DNA of 64,000 bases from Terrilactibacillus tamarindi (GTDB lineage: Bacteria > Bacillota > Bacilli > Bacillales > Sporolactobacillaceae), in assembly GCF_009718825.1 (NCBI RefSeq), contig NZ_WNHB01000017.1:17852-81851 (forward strand), written 5' to 3'. The notes beneath the pieces were generated by a model, which did not search any database, was not told the DNA's origin, and saw only the letters and a list, made by a program, of their open reading frames with translations. A program made the translations under genes and the position numbers. Shown here piece after piece: positions 54,820 to 64,000 of this stretch (within the stretch, counting starts at the first letter, position 1; each line of letters starts with the position of its first letter).

Positions 54820-55938
54820 TTATAGCGACCTTCTTTTTGTATGTTCATCCAAAAATAAAAGCCCCATATAAAGGATGACCTTGGTCTTTAGTTGCTTTAA
54901 ATTGAGTCCCGTTAACTCTTCAAACTTCTTTACCCGATAATGTAAGGTATTGGTATGGATATGTAAGTCAGTAGAAGCTTCTTTATAGGAAAAATCATGC
55001 ATAATAAGTACTTTTATGGCATGAATTAATTCTGGTTTATCTAATATAGAAGCTAGTGTTCGGTCGATAAACAGTTGCTTTGTATCCGGACTGACATCTT
55101 CTGCAATCATTTCTAAAGTGAGTGACTCGTCAAATACAATGGGTTCGTTCTCGGATGTTGCATGCAAGGCTCGCTCGGCTCCTTGAAATGATTTGACTAG
55201 TTTCTCTGGAGGTACAACACTTCCAACTCCGATTCGAGCAGGTCGATCCAAATGCTTCATCACTCTGTGATACACATGATCCACTTCATCTTTTAATGAA
55301 AAGCCTTTATTTGAAACATCTAAAATAAGTAGAAGGTGACTACTTCCCCACCTTATGACAATGTCATTGCGATAACTAGGAATACCGTTCATAATATCTT
55401 CCCATATGCTACGGACAACTTGTTGAGTTGACTCATTAAGATCTATATAAAGTATCTGGCGTTCAATATCAAGACAAATATTGAGTGGGATGGCTCGATG
55501 GATGAATACATCATTCCGTTCCTTTTGATTCAACCAATCAAAAACGAAAGCTTCAAGTGACCGAGCATGGTAATCGATCTCCTCTTGATAGTAGCTCTCC
55601 TGTATCATTAGTTCGGTCATCTTTTTGAGAATTTCTCCTTTAGGTTCCACTTGTTCCGCTTGACCGGTTATCCCAATGACTCCAATGACCTCTTTTTGAA
55701 AAAAGATCGGCAAATTGATACCTGCTTTAACACCTGGCCATCTCTTCACGTCCTCCTGTGTCATAATTTGAGTGAGTTTCGTTGACATGGTATATTTCGC
55801 ACCAGCATGAAATTGACCTTTTCTATTGAGATCTGTACTTGCAATGATGAGCCCTTCCGAGTTGACAACAATGATTTGTTCATGTAACAGATGACCTACT
55901 TCATGAATAATCCGCTGGGCAAGTTGGGGTTTTAACAT
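54820..55938 (-). CDS. CdaR-family transcription regulator of the glc genes
   Basis: About 372 residues. N-terminal putative sugar-diacid recognition domain (LAQRIIHEVGHLLHEQIIVVNSEGLIIASTD), a central GGDEF-like CdaR region, and a C-terminal PucR-type HTH (YKEASTDLHIHTNTLHYRVKKFEELTG). Same order as ysfB-ysfC-ysfD in B. subtilis. AGGAGG lies just before the ATG at 55938. Expected to activate glcDF in response to glycolate-like acids. Confidence 0.9.
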   Translation of the reverse strand: MLKPQLAQRIIHEVGHLLHEQIIVVNSEGLIIASTDLNRKGQFHAGAKYTMSTKLTQIMTQEDVKRWPGVKAGINLPIFFQKEVIGVIGITGQAEQVEPKGEILKKMTELMIQESYYQEEIDYHARSLEAFVFDWLNQKERNDVFIHRAIPLNICLDIERQILYIDLNESTQQVVRSIWEDIMNGIPSYRNDIVIRWGSSHLLLILDVSNKGFSLKDEVDHVYHRVMKHLDRPARIGVGSVVPPEKLVKSFQGAERALHATSENEPIVFDESLTLEMIAEDVSPDTKQLFIDRTLASILDKPELIHAIKVLIMHDFSYKEASTDLHIHTNTLHYRVKKFEELTGLNLKQLKTKVILYMGLLFLDEHTKRRSL

Positions 55939-56233
55939 AGGCACCTCCTATGAATCTGTTTGTTTTGTTCCACCATTATTATGCCATGTTGGTAGAATTA
56001 CTGTAAATAAAAGGGATCTTAAAACGATTTTTACTAGAGGGGTTTGTTAAAATAAGAGATTGATGGAACTTATAACTTAATTTAATAGGCTCTGTTATGT
56101 TTTATGTCCCGTTTACATATTAACTTAGAGACATTATGAACCATGGAAGGGCTCAAAATGATATTAGAGTCATTGACTTGAGGGAATTCTATACGTATTT
56201 AATAGATGTTGAAATTTAATAGATAATAAAAAA
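55939..56233. other. Intergenic region, nothing recognised
   Basis: About 300 bases, AT-rich, upstream of the CdaR-type gene; no convincing gene or hairpin apart from the copA terminator at its right end. Confidence 0.5.
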
Positions 56234-56267
56234 CGACCTAACTATTTCCTTTCACTTAGTTAGGTCG
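56234..56267 (-). terminator. Intrinsic terminator of copA
   Basis: CGACCTAACTA pairs with TAGTTAGGTCG, followed on minus by TTTTTTA. A related stem closes the multicopper oxidase gene (59227-59269). Confidence 0.88.
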
Positions 56268-56303
56268 CTACGTTATAAATTTCTCTTATTTAAACTGAAC
56301 TCT

Positions 56304-58715
56304 TCATAATTTAATTCTTTGTAGACGTAAGGCATTAAGAACCACAGATACTGAACTAAAAGCCATGGCTGCACCAGCTAACCAAGGTGCAAGCAAACCC
56401 GCTGCTGCAATTGGAATCCCTAAAGCATTATAAGCTAATGCCCAAAATAAATTTTGCTTAATATTTTGGATGGTTTTTTTACTCATATAGATGGCATCCG
56501 CTATACTGTTCAAATCACCACGAATCAATGTGATATCAGCTGCTTCCATGGCAATATCCGTTCCAGTTCCAATGGCCATTCCAATATCTGCTGTCGCAAG
56601 CGCAGGAGCGTCATTAATCCCGTCACCCACCATGGCCACCTTTCTACCTTTGCTTTGCATTTTTTTCACTTCGTCTGCCTTACCTTCAGGTAGAACCTCT
56701 GCAATGACTCGTTCAATTCCAACTTGCTTTGCAATTGATGTTGCGGCGATGTGATTATCACCTGTCATCATGATGACTTCGAGTCCCATTTCTTTTAAAC
56801 GTTTTATAGCACTAACTGACGTTTCTTTTATTGTGTCAGCGACGGCTATCATTCCTTTATATTTCCGATTTACGGCAACTAACATCGCTGTTTTCCCACT
56901 GGACTCTAACGTTTCCATTGCGCTTAATGCCTGATTGATTTCAACATTATTTTCTTTCATTAATCTTCGTGTGCCAACTAAGACTTCAGTCCCATCAACC
57001 AAGGCTTGTATTCCATAGCCAGATATCGCCTTAAATTCGTTAACTTCTTTTAAGGCTATACCTTTTTCTTGGATACCTTGAACAATAGCCTTAGCCAGTG
57101 GATGCTCCGATTGTTTTTCAGCTGAAGCTATGAGTTCCAAGAGTTGTTGCTCATCTTGGTCACCTTGGACAATGATATCAGTCAAAACAGGCTCTCCGTT
57201 TGTGACTGTGCCTGTTTTATCTAATATAACCGTATTGATAAGATGCGTTAATTCGAGATGTTCACCGCCTTTAAATAACACCCCGAATTCTGCTGAGCGT
57301 CCCGAACCGGCCATAATCGATGTTGGGGTAGCCAGACCTAAAGCGCAAGGGCAGGCAATAACTAAAACAGCAATCAGTTTTTCGAGTGCTGACGAAAAGT
57401 TTCCTGGATCAACCCAAACAAACCAGATGATAAAAGCGATCACAGCAATCGCGATAACAATGGGAACAAAGATTCCAGAGATCTTATCAGCTAAACGCTG
57501 GATGGGCGCTTTTGATCCTTGAGCTTCTTCTACGACTTTTATAATTTGGGCTAAGGCTGTTTCCTTACCAATTTTCATGGCTTTTAGTTTTAGAAAACCA
57601 TTTTTATTCATTGTTGCCCCGAAAACAGGATCTCCTATTGTTTTATCAACAGGTAAACTTTCCCCGGTAAGCATGGATTCATCAATCGCTGAGCTACCTT
57701 CAATAATTTGACTATCGACAGGAATTTTTTCACCCGGTTTAACATGAATCTCATCACCTATCATAACTTCATCAAGTGGAATGTTTCTCTCCACCCCATC
57801 TCTTACAACCGTTGCTGTCTTCGCTTGTAAACCCATGAGTTTTTTAATGGCTTCAGACGATCGCCCTTTGGCTTTAGCTTCGAATAATTTCCCCAAAATA
57901 ATGAGTGTAATCAAAATAGCGCTTGTTTCATAATACAATTGGATCTTGGACGCATGATTTCCGAACGAGAGGATCGTTTGATATAGACTGTAAAAATAGG
58001 CTGCCGATGTCCCTAGTGCGACAAGAACATCCATATTTGCACTTTTGTTTCTTAACGCTTTATAAGCGCCTAGGTAAAATTGACCACCGATGATAAATTG
58101 AACTGGCGTGGCTAAAATTAATTGAAACCAAGGGTTCATAAAAATTTCTGGTACATAGATAAATGATGTAAAAGAAAAATGACCAACCATAGCCCATAAC
58201 AATGGTAAAGAGAGAATTAATGAGATGATAAATTTTGCTTGTTGTTGACGTATGGCTTTTTTCTTGTAATCAACGGATGGTTCTTTTCCTTCGTTTTTTA
58301 AAATCGCTCCGTAACCCAATTTCTCAACTCGATGAATCACATCATCAGTTGATACTATGGACGGATTGTAGGTGACTGTCGCCTGTTCAATGGCTAAATT
58401 TACCGTCGCTTTCGATACACCTTCAAGTTTATTTAACCCTTTTTCAATTCGATTGGCACAAGCTGCACATGTCATCCCTGTAATCGCAAATTCATGTTTT
58501 TCCTTTACGACGTCATAGCCTAAATCTTTTATTTTCTTTTCAAAAGCTTCAACATTGGTTTGTTCTGAATCATACTTTATGGTCGACTTTTCAAGAGCAA
58601 AGTTAACATTTGCCTCCTCAACGCCATCCAGTTTCTTTATTCCTTTTTCAATTCGATTCGCACAAGCTGCACACGTCATCCCTTTAATTTGTAGACTTGC
58701 TTCTTTTGTACTCAA
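56304..58715 (-). CDS. copA: Copper-exporting P1B-type ATPase CopA
   Basis: 803 residues. Two N-terminal metal-binding domains, each with [14 protein letters not shown] (about 12-25 and 80-93), eight membrane helices with the CPC motif [14 protein letters not shown], phosphorylation site [18 protein letters not shown] (HP locus) and [13 protein letters not shown]. Pumps Cu(I) out of the cytosol. Start TTG at 58715 with GGGAGGG upstream. Lies 71 bases downstream of copZ, and that gap holds its own promoter and CsoR-like box. Confidence 0.97.
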   Translation of the reverse strand: MSTKEASLQIKGMTCAACANRIEKGIKKLDGVEEANVNFALEKSTIKYDSEQTNVEAFEKKIKDLGYDVVKEKHEFAITGMTCAACANRIEKGLNKLEGVSKATVNLAIEQATVTYNPSIVSTDDVIHRVEKLGYGAILKNEGKEPSVDYKKKAIRQQQAKFIISLILSLPLLWAMVGHFSFTSFIYVPEIFMNPWFQLILATPVQFIIGGQFYLGAYKALRNKSANMDVLVALGTSAAYFYSLYQTILSFGNHASKIQLYYETSAILITLIILGKLFEAKAKGRSSEAIKKLMGLQAKTATVVRDGVERNIPLDEVMIGDEIHVKPGEKIPVDSQIIEGSSAIDESMLTGESLPVDKTIGDPVFGATMNKNGFLKLKAMKIGKETALAQIIKVVEEAQGSKAPIQRLADKISGIFVPIVIAIAVIAFIIWFVWVDPGNFSSALEKLIAVLVIACPCALGLATPTSIMAGSGRSAEFGVLFKGGEHLELTHLINTVILDKTGTVTNGEPVLTDIIVQGDQDEQQLLELIASAEKQSEHPLAKAIVQGIQEKGIALKEVNEFKAISGYGIQALVDGTEVLVGTRRLMKENNVEINQALSAMETLESSGKTAMLVAVNRKYKGMIAVADTIKETSVSAIKRLKEMGLEVIMMTGDNHIAATSIAKQVGIERVIAEVLPEGKADEVKKMQSKGRKVAMVGDGINDAPALATADIGMAIGTGTDIAMEAADITLIRGDLNSIADAIYMSKKTIQNIKQNLFWALAYNALGIPIAAAGLLAPWLAGAAMAFSSVSVVLNALRLQRIKL

Positions 58716-58730
58716 TCTCTAACCCTCCCA

Positions 58731-58762
58731 TACTACCCAGGGGTATATTAGATGTAAAAAGA
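58731..58762 (-). promoter_or_regulatory. CsoR-like operator and promoter of copA
   Basis: Minus strand: TTTACA, 17 bases, TAGTAT. The spacer holds ATACCCCTGGGTA, a CsoR-type operator overlapping the -10. Confidence 0.6.
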
Positions 58763-58786
58763 AATCGTGCTATAGAGCACGTTTTC

Positions 58787-58993
58787 TTAAACGACTTCGT
58801 ATCCTTGATCATCAATTGTTTCTTTAATTTTCTCTAATGTAACTTCCTCTGGATTAAATTCAACATCCACTTTACCTTCAGTTAAATGAACTTTCACTTG
58901 CTTAACACCACTTAATTCACCAACACTGCCTTCTACTGCCTTAACACAGTGCCCGCAAGACATTCCAGTAACGTTTAATGTTGTTTTTTCCAT
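58787..58993 (-). CDS. copZ: Copper chaperone CopZ
   Basis: 68-residue HMA domain with the metal site MSCGHCVKAV. Carries Cu(I) to CopA and, in B. subtilis, to CsoR. AGGGAG precedes the ATG. No csoR gene is adjacent, unlike the usual csoR-copZ-copA order. Confidence 0.96.
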   Translation of the reverse strand: MEKTTLNVTGMSCGHCVKAVEGSVGELSGVKQVKVHLTEGKVDVEFNPEEVTLEKIKETIDDQGYEVV

Positions 58994-59095
58994 AATAATG
59001 AACTCCCTTTCTTCTTACCTAAAGTTTTTTATCGCAGTCAATTCTTTTATCTCCACCGCTGCTGACGATTATACTTAATCATCCTTACAATTGTA

Positions 59096-59129
59096 TATTA
59101 CCATACCCCCCTAAGGTATGTAAAGAGAT
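59096..59129 (-). promoter_or_regulatory. CsoR operator and promoter of copZ
   Basis: Minus strand: TTTACA, 18 bases, TAATAT. The spacer is almost filled by CATACCTTAGGGGGGTATG (59102-59120), a G/C-rich pseudo-palindrome of the CsoR class. Confidence 0.7.
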
Positions 59130-59226
59130 AAAATATATTTTATTCATAATACTTTACATGGGTATAGTTTATCTCAAAATTATTAAGAGAATCAAATACA
59201 GTCATTAATATCTGGCTATTAATAAA

Positions 59227-59269
59227 AAGTGCGACCTAACTTATTCCTTTTGAATGTATAGGTCGCTTT
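59227..59269 (-). terminator. Intrinsic terminator of the multicopper oxidase gene
   Basis: GCGACCTA ... TAGGTCGC stem followed on minus by ACTTTTTATTAAT. Confidence 0.85.
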
Positions 59270-59280
59270 TCTCAGTACTA

Positions 59281-60993
59281 CTATTCAGTTTTATTAGAAT
59301 TTGAAGATTTAGGTTTATAGTTTGTTTGGTAATCTGTATATTTCACTTCAGTATCCATTCCTGCTGATGCATGGTGAAGATCATGACAGTGAAACATCCA
59401 ATTCCCAGGGTTATCTGCAACAAAGGCGACCTCATATTCTTCACCTGGTTTTAGGTTTAATGTATCCTTCATGATAGGTGAACCTGAATAAGGTTTTCCA
59501 TTTTTACTTAGAATTTGGAAAAAGTGTCCGTGAAGATGCATCGGATGATGATTCATCATATCACGATTGACGAGTTTTACTTTTACAAGATCCCCTTTTT
59601 TGACTTTAATCGGATCTGTATTTGGGTAAGTTTTTCCATTAATCGTATAGATCATTTTATTACCATTCATTCCAACATTAAGATCCATCGAATACTCAAG
59701 ATCGTATTTTTGATCTAAAGTAAATTTATCGTTTGATTTAGTACCATATTGAGTGAGATTTATAGATGGTAACGATTGACTAGCATTAGCCTTATCGTTC
59801 ATTTTTTTAATCCCCTGATAACTAATGACCGCCTTCATGCCACTTGTTCCTTTAGATTTACCATGATCTTCGATAAGCCATTTCCCCGGATTATCTGCGG
59901 TAAAAACAATATCATAACGTTCCCCTGGGGCGATGGTCATAACTTGATTTTTTATAAGACTTGGATTATTAATCGGCTGACCATCTGTTGCGATCACTTT
60001 AATATTATGACCATGAATATGAATATTGTGAGAAAGATAGCCTGCATTAATGAAACGTAATCGAACTCTATCTCCTTCTTTCACATTAAGAGGTTTTATT
60101 AAATGACCGCTTTTACCATTGATGGTATACAAATCATACATACCCATATGATCCATCATTTTCATGCTGCCCATCATGGTACTGCCATCGCTTGTTTTAT
60201 TGTTATGATGACTACTATGGCTAGATTCATCGCTATTGTTGTGATGACTGCTATGGCTAGATTCATCGCTATTATTGTGATGACTGCTATGGCTGTCATT
60301 TGCCATGTTCATTTCGGAATCTTGACCCATGTCCATATTCCCCATGTCCATTCCATTCATCCCTGAATCCTGATCACCTTCTTTACTTGTTCTCTTTCCA
60401 GTCATCGTTTTAATCTGATTATTTATATATTTTTTATTCGTTACCCACTCATCTAACATGAGAGTATAATCTTTGTCATAGTTATCTTTTGGATCTTCAA
60501 CGACTAACGCACCGTATAATCCTCGATCAACTTGATTTACAGAATCTTCGTGTGAATGGTACCAATACGTTCCTACTTTACTTGCAGTAAATTCATATGT
60601 GAAACTTTTTCCAGGAGCTACGGCGTCTTGAGTCACGTTTGGAACACCGTCCATGTTATTCGGCACAGGATAGCCATGCCAATGAATAGAGACAGGTGAA
60701 GGTAAATCATTCTTTAATGTAACACGGATCTTCTCTCCTTTTTTCACTCGAATTTCGGGTCCTGGTGCAGAACCATTGAACGTCCAAACAGGAACAGTCA
60801 CCCCATTTCTTAATTTTTGTTTTACTTCCTTAGCGACAAGTGTAATAGTTGGACCCTTTAAAACCTTTAATGGCTCTGAAGCTTCCCGCTTGTCAACTGC
60901 TCCTTGTTTGTTTGGATCTTTATTACTCGTAGAACATGCCGTTATAATGAATAATGAACAAACGACAATTGTAAAAAGTAGCATTTTTTTCAC
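59281..60993 (-). CDS. Multicopper oxidase lipoprotein with His/Ser/Met-rich insert
   Basis: 570 residues. Lipoprotein signal (LFTIVVCSLFIITAC), then three cupredoxin domains. All copper motifs are present: HWHGYPVPN, WYHSHEDS, HPMHLHGHFF and MFHCHDLHHASAGM. Between domains 1 and 2 (about 200-285) lies a Met/His/Ser-rich insert with a 12-residue SSHSSHHNNSDE repeat. Likely oxidises Cu(I) to Cu(II) outside the membrane for copper tolerance. GTG start at 60993 with AAAGGAG upstream (ATG at 60984 also possible). Confidence 0.93.
   Translation of the reverse strand: MKKMLLFTIVVCSLFIITACSTSNKDPNKQGAVDKREASEPLKVLKGPTITLVAKEVKQKLRNGVTVPVWTFNGSAPGPEIRVKKGEKIRVTLKNDLPSPVSIHWHGYPVPNNMDGVPNVTQDAVAPGKSFTYEFTASKVGTYWYHSHEDSVNQVDRGLYGALVVEDPKDNYDKDYTLMLDEWVTNKKYINNQIKTMTGKRTSKEGDQDSGMNGMDMGNMDMGQDSEMNMANDSHSSHHNNSDESSHSSHHNNSDESSHSSHHNNKTSDGSTMMGSMKMMDHMGMYDLYTINGKSGHLIKPLNVKEGDRVRLRFINAGYLSHNIHIHGHNIKVIATDGQPINNPSLIKNQVMTIAPGERYDIVFTADNPGKWLIEDHGKSKGTSGMKAVISYQGIKKMNDKANASQSLPSINLTQYGTKSNDKFTLDQKYDLEYSMDLNVGMNGNKMIYTINGKTYPNTDPIKVKKGDLVKVKLVNRDMMNHHPMHLHGHFFQILSKNGKPYSGSPIMKDTLNLKPGEEYEVAFVADNPGNWMFHCHDLHHASAGMDTEVKYTDYQTNYKPKSSNSNKTE
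60199..60294. repeat. 36-bp tandem repeat inside the multicopper oxidase gene
   Basis: Two full units (60199-60234, 60235-60270) and a partial third. Encodes the His-rich SSHSSHHNNSDE unit on minus. Confidence 0.9.
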
Positions 60994-61201
60994 AGTTTAT
61001 CCACTCCTTTCTCTCACCAACTAGTCTATATTGAAATTATGGAGAATTTGTGAAGAGTTAGGTAAAAAAGCATGTTTAGAACCACACAAAAAGTACATAA
61101 ATTTGACTTAAAATCATCTTCATAAGAAGAATAATATCGTCTTCTAAAACATTTCATTAAAAGTATTACTCATTAAAAAAACAAGGGAAGTGACAAATTA
61201 G

Positions 61202-61612
61202 ATGAAAAAAACAGTCCTATTTGTTGGAGGAATGGTCGCTTTAGGTTTACTTCTTATTTTTGCTTGGAAATTTGCTCAAACCAACTCTAATAGTCATAAA
61301 AAAACGTCAATCGAGACAAAAATAGAGGCGTTGAACTGGCAGAAAAACGGAAAAAATGGAGAATATATTACGAAGAGACACGAGGGAATGATCACAACTA
61401 AAATGGAAGGCATTATTCAAACAGATACAGATTGCTCTCCAGATAGCAAAGGAATCAGCCGATGTCATAACAAAATTAAATTATCTAATAACAAGGAAGT
61501 AAGCGTGATAAACATTCATAATATGAAAACCTATTCCTGCTTTAAACCCGGTCAAAAAGTGACTGTAGAGCCTTTGAACCAAAAATGGTTTAAAGTCATC
61601 AAAGTGAATTAA
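61202..61612 (+). CDS. Exported or membrane-anchored small protein of unknown function
   Basis: 136 residues. N-terminal signal anchor (VLFVGGMVALGLLLIFAW), then a soluble domain of about 105 residues with three cysteines (DTDCSPDSKGISRC; TYSCFKPGQKVTVEP) and a beta-rich, OB-like pattern. Not recognised. Located between a copper oxidase and a two-component system, so it may belong to the copper-stress group; that is inference. GGGAAGTG precedes the ATG. Confidence 0.7.
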   Translation: MKKTVLFVGGMVALGLLLIFAWKFAQTNSNSHKKTSIETKIEALNWQKNGKNGEYITKRHEGMITTKMEGIIQTDTDCSPDSKGISRCHNKIKLSNNKEVSVINIHNMKTYSCFKPGQKVTVEPLNQKWFKVIKVN

Positions 61613-61669
61613 ATCTAGTTAAATTCAAACATTTATAACAAAGCTTTAGCACTAAAAAAGGAGAAAAAA

Positions 61670-62376
61670 ATGAAACACTTACAGGTTCTCATTGTCGATG
61701 ACGAATGGAACATGCGAAATTTATTAAAGATTTATTTACAAAAAGAAGGATTTATCGTTAAGGAAGCCATGACAGGGAACGAGGCTTTAACTAAGATAAA
61801 ACAAGAAGACTTTGATGTTATTTTGTTAGATATTATGATGCCTGATATGGATGGCTGGGAAGTATGCAAGTCAATTAGAGAAATAAAGACCACTCCTATT
61901 CTGATGTTAACAGCTCGAGCAGAGCTACAAGAAAAAGTAAAAGTTTTGCTTTAGGGGCGGATGACTATTTAACCAAGCCCTTTAATCCCGAAGAATTAAT
62001 CGCTCGTGTCCATGCCCTTATCCGACGCTCCTCGATTTCATATTCAAAACAAAGCGAAAAAAAGAGATTAGACTTTCCCGATATAACCATTGAACCTGAT
62101 GCACGTCAAGTGACTATATGTCATCAAACTATTGAATTTACACAGATCGAATTTGATATTTTAGTCATGTTAGCAAAAAACAAAGATCGTGCCTTTTCTA
62201 GGGAACATATTGTTGAGAGAGTTTGGGGATATGATTTTGAAGGTGATTCCCGTGTCGTGGATACTCATGTGAAGAACATAAGAGAAAAAGTAACCAAAGC
62301 CGGTTTATCCTATAACCCCATTCAAACCGTCTGGGGGATTGGCTACAAATTTCATATACCAGGTACCATACAATGA
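61670..62376 (+). pseudogene. OmpR-family response regulator broken by a one-base frameshift
   Basis: The receiver domain reads normally to residue ~90 (IVDDEWNMRNLL; phospho-Asp in VILLDIMMPDMDG; TPILMLTARA) and then hits TAG at 61952. Shifting frame by one base near 61943 restores FALGADDYLTKPFN, the conserved Lys and the whole winged-helix output domain (REHIVERVWGYDF ... DTHVKNIREKV) to the stop at 62374-62376. One G missing in AAAAG|TTTTG explains it. Could be a real mutation, sequencing error near A/T runs, or, less likely, recoding. AAAAGGAG precedes the ATG. Overlaps the kinase by four bases. Confidence 0.85.
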
Positions 62377-63785
62377 AAATTAGTCGAATTGGACTCAAAC
62401 TCGGTACAGCATTTATGATCCTTTTCATTATATTACTAATGACCTTAGGTGTGGCAATAGATCAATTATTCTCCCATTTTTTTTATGCGCAAATGAAAGA
62501 AGATTCACAGGAACTCGCCTCACACTTTGTTTCGATGGCAAAAACTAAAGATGCGTCTTCTACAGCTATGATAAACAATTTTGCTGAATTCTCGAGTGTT
62601 CAAATTGTTTGGGTGACTGAAAATGGACAGGTTATCGCCCATTCAGGTAAAAGTGAAAGACAACATCCATTTATTAATCAAAAAGATCTTAACCGGATGT
62701 TTTCAGGTCAATCAATCGACTTTATATATAATGATTCGTCTGGACACCGTTATTACATCTCAGGCAAACCGGTTGTAAAAAATCAAAAGCCTCAATCTGC
62801 CTTATATATCCTATCTTCAATGAATAAAATAGATGATTCAATTAGAACCGTACGTAAATTACTATTTCTTTCTGCTTTAGGAGCTTTTCTTGTCGCTTTA
62901 GGAATGACTTTTATTATGACAAAGCTTCTCTCTCAACCTCTCCTTAAAATGCAAAAAGTGACGGACAGGATGTCTAAAGGAGATTGGGATACACGTCTAG
63001 ACATTCGTCAAAAGGATGAAATGGGTATGCTTGGTCAATCAATCAATAACTTAGCTCAGAGTTTACAAAGGTATCGAGATACGAGGCAAGAATTTTTTGC
63101 GAATATTTCGCATGAGCTAAGAACTCCCATAACCTATCTTGAAGGGTATTCGAAAGTTCTAACTGATAATTTAGTCGAAAACGAAGCAGAAAAAAAGAAA
63201 TACTTGACCATTATTCATCAAGAAGCCATTCGTTTACAAAAGTTAGTGGATGATCTTTTTGAACTTTCGAAAATGGAAGAAGGGAAAATAGAGTTAACGA
63301 TGGAACGGTTAGACATGAAAGATATTATCTTGAATACTCTAAGCAAGGTTAAACTAAAAGCGGAACAGAAAAATATTATCTTAAAAACTGAACTACATCA
63401 GGATATTCCTTTCATCCTTGGAGATAGTTATCGCATGGAACAAATTCTTTTAAATTTATTAGAAAACGCCATCAAATACACGGATCAAGGAGAAATTATC
63501 GTTCAACTCGTCTCAGAAAATTCATCATTGGTCCTATCCGTATCTGATACGGGTCAAGGTATTCCAGAAGAGGAACTTCCTTATATTTTCGATCGGTTTT
63601 ATCGCATTGAAAAATCAAGATCTCGTGACTATGGTGGTACAGGCCTAGGTCTTTCAATCGTCAAAAAATTAGTGGATCTGCAAGGAGGATCCATTCATGT
63701 GGAGAGCAAGTTAGATGTAGGGACAACCTTCACGCTAACCTTCCCACAACATGAAGAACTTGAAAGTTTGGAGGGTTCCTCATGA
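62373..63785 (+). CDS. Sensor histidine kinase
   Basis: 470 residues. Two membrane segments (about 10-32 and 163-185) frame an extracellular sensor of ~130 residues. Then HAMP (about 186-238), HisKA with FFANISHELRTPITYLEG (phospho-His) and HATPase with LENAIKYTDQGE, DTGQGIPEEELP and GGTGLGLSIVKKLV. Complete and apparently functional, partnered with the frameshifted regulator. Signal unknown; position near copper genes suggests metal or envelope stress. Confidence 0.93.
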   Translation: MKISRIGLKLGTAFMILFIILLMTLGVAIDQLFSHFFYAQMKEDSQELASHFVSMAKTKDASSTAMINNFAEFSSVQIVWVTENGQVIAHSGKSERQHPFINQKDLNRMFSGQSIDFIYNDSSGHRYYISGKPVVKNQKPQSALYILSSMNKIDDSIRTVRKLLFLSALGAFLVALGMTFIMTKLLSQPLLKMQKVTDRMSKGDWDTRLDIRQKDEMGMLGQSINNLAQSLQRYRDTRQEFFANISHELRTPITYLEGYSKVLTDNLVENEAEKKKYLTIIHQEAIRLQKLVDDLFELSKMEEGKIELTMERLDMKDIILNTLSKVKLKAEQKNIILKTELHQDIPFILGDSYRMEQILLNLLENAIKYTDQGEIIVQLVSENSSLVLSVSDTGQGIPEEELPYIFDRFYRIEKSRSRDYGGTGLGLSIVKKLVDLQGGSIHVESKLDVGTTFTLTFPQHEELESLEGSS

Positions 63786-63982
63786 AAATACAGTACTTCT
63801 TCATTGCTTCGTTGCTCATTGGTATGGGACTTATGTGCATGACCTATTCCGCTAATTTATTTGAAAGAGGAACTATTATGACCTTTGGAAAAACCTTTTT
63901 TCAAATCGGAATGATGGTTGTATGTCCAGTTGTTTTATTTATTTGTCTTTATTTAGTGTTTCATTATAAAAAAAAGAAATAG
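63782..63982 (+). CDS. Small two-helix membrane protein
   Basis: 66 residues, two membrane segments (FIASLLIGMGLMCMTYSA; MMVVCPVVLFICLYLVF) and a KKKK tail. ATGA overlap with the kinase gene implies cotranslation; GGAGG lies inside the kinase end. Not recognised; possibly an accessory protein of the two-component system. Confidence 0.75.
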   Translation: MKIQYFFIASLLIGMGLMCMTYSANLFERGTIMTFGKTFFQIGMMVVCPVVLFICLYLVFHYKKKK

Positions 63983-64000
63983 TATCATCAATAATTAATG

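Noticed and set aside
60103..60366. Plus-strand His/Met-rich frame
   Set aside because: Antisense of the His-rich repeat of the multicopper oxidase; composition follows from the repeat.
61931..61954. Programmed -1 frameshift in the response regulator
   Set aside because: No proper slippery heptamer in the right frame and no downstream pseudoknot seen; a one-base deletion is simpler.

Overview
The window is a low-GC, Bacillus-type chromosome segment from an endospore-forming member of the Bacillales. The evidence is long collinearity with the Bacillus subtilis ytp/yto/ytm/ytl/ytk/ytq neighbourhood (sftA, ytpR, ytpQ, ytoP, ytzB, trmB, ytzH, ytmP, thpR, ytkP, ytzE, murJ, ytqA, ytqB, ytpB, metK, ytkD), a small SspL-type spore protein, AGGAGG-type ribosome binding sites and Gram-positive riboswitch architecture. 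The genus cannot be fixed from sequence reading alone. No tRNA, rRNA, CRISPR array, prophage or complete insertion sequence was seen.

Layout. 1-4950: a nicotinate phosphoribosyltransferase cut by the window edge, then sftA, ytpR and ytpQ, all on minus. 5000-5440: two copies of a short inverted-repeat element. 5560-19630: a chemoreceptor inserted in the ytp/yto block, then housekeeping genes (DUF84 phosphatase, ytoP, ytzB, trmB, ytzH, ytmP, NERD protein, thpR, ytkP, ytzE, PRC-barrel protein, DUF6884 protein, murJ, rhodanese). 19690-25690: a four-gene mannose-family PTS (IIA, IIB, IIC, IID) with its LevR-type sigma-54 activator, a near-consensus -24/-12 promoter, candidate upstream activator repeats and cre sites. 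25990-34620: leuS with T-box leader, the tRNA wobble-uridine pair ytqA/ytqB, ytpB, metK with SAM-I riboswitch, ytkD and a small FbpA-like gene. 35060-36870: an amidase and a YdjO-like zinc-ribbon protein.

36925-43941 is the most interesting region. A cobalamin riboswitch precedes six tightly packed genes: an LPNTA-anchored surface protein with two DUF4430 (transcobalamin beta-like) domains and a prenyltransferase-like helical barrel (transcobalamin alpha-like), a class D-like sortase, a DUF4430 lipoprotein, and a complete dedicated ECF transporter (T, fused A-A ATPase, S). It reads as a wall-to-membrane vitamin B12 capture chain, a bacterial counterpart of intrinsic factor/transcobalamin.

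44120-49800 is a mannitol operon (mtlA, mtlR, mtlD) with a MtlR-type operator, a sigma-A promoter, cre sites and a long leader. 49900-51960 holds sspL, a short YitT protein and two small unknown proteins. 52000-55940 is a glycolate/lactate-type oxidase module (glcF, glcD, CdaR-type regulator). 56300-63982 is a copper region: copA and copZ, each with its own CsoR-like operator inside a promoter, a His/Met-rich multicopper oxidase lipoprotein, an unknown exported protein, a response regulator broken by a one-base frameshift, its histidine kinase and a small membrane protein.

Two families of short repeated elements are scattered through the window, each with full-length and collapsed copies. Several copies abut stop codons or transcription terminators.
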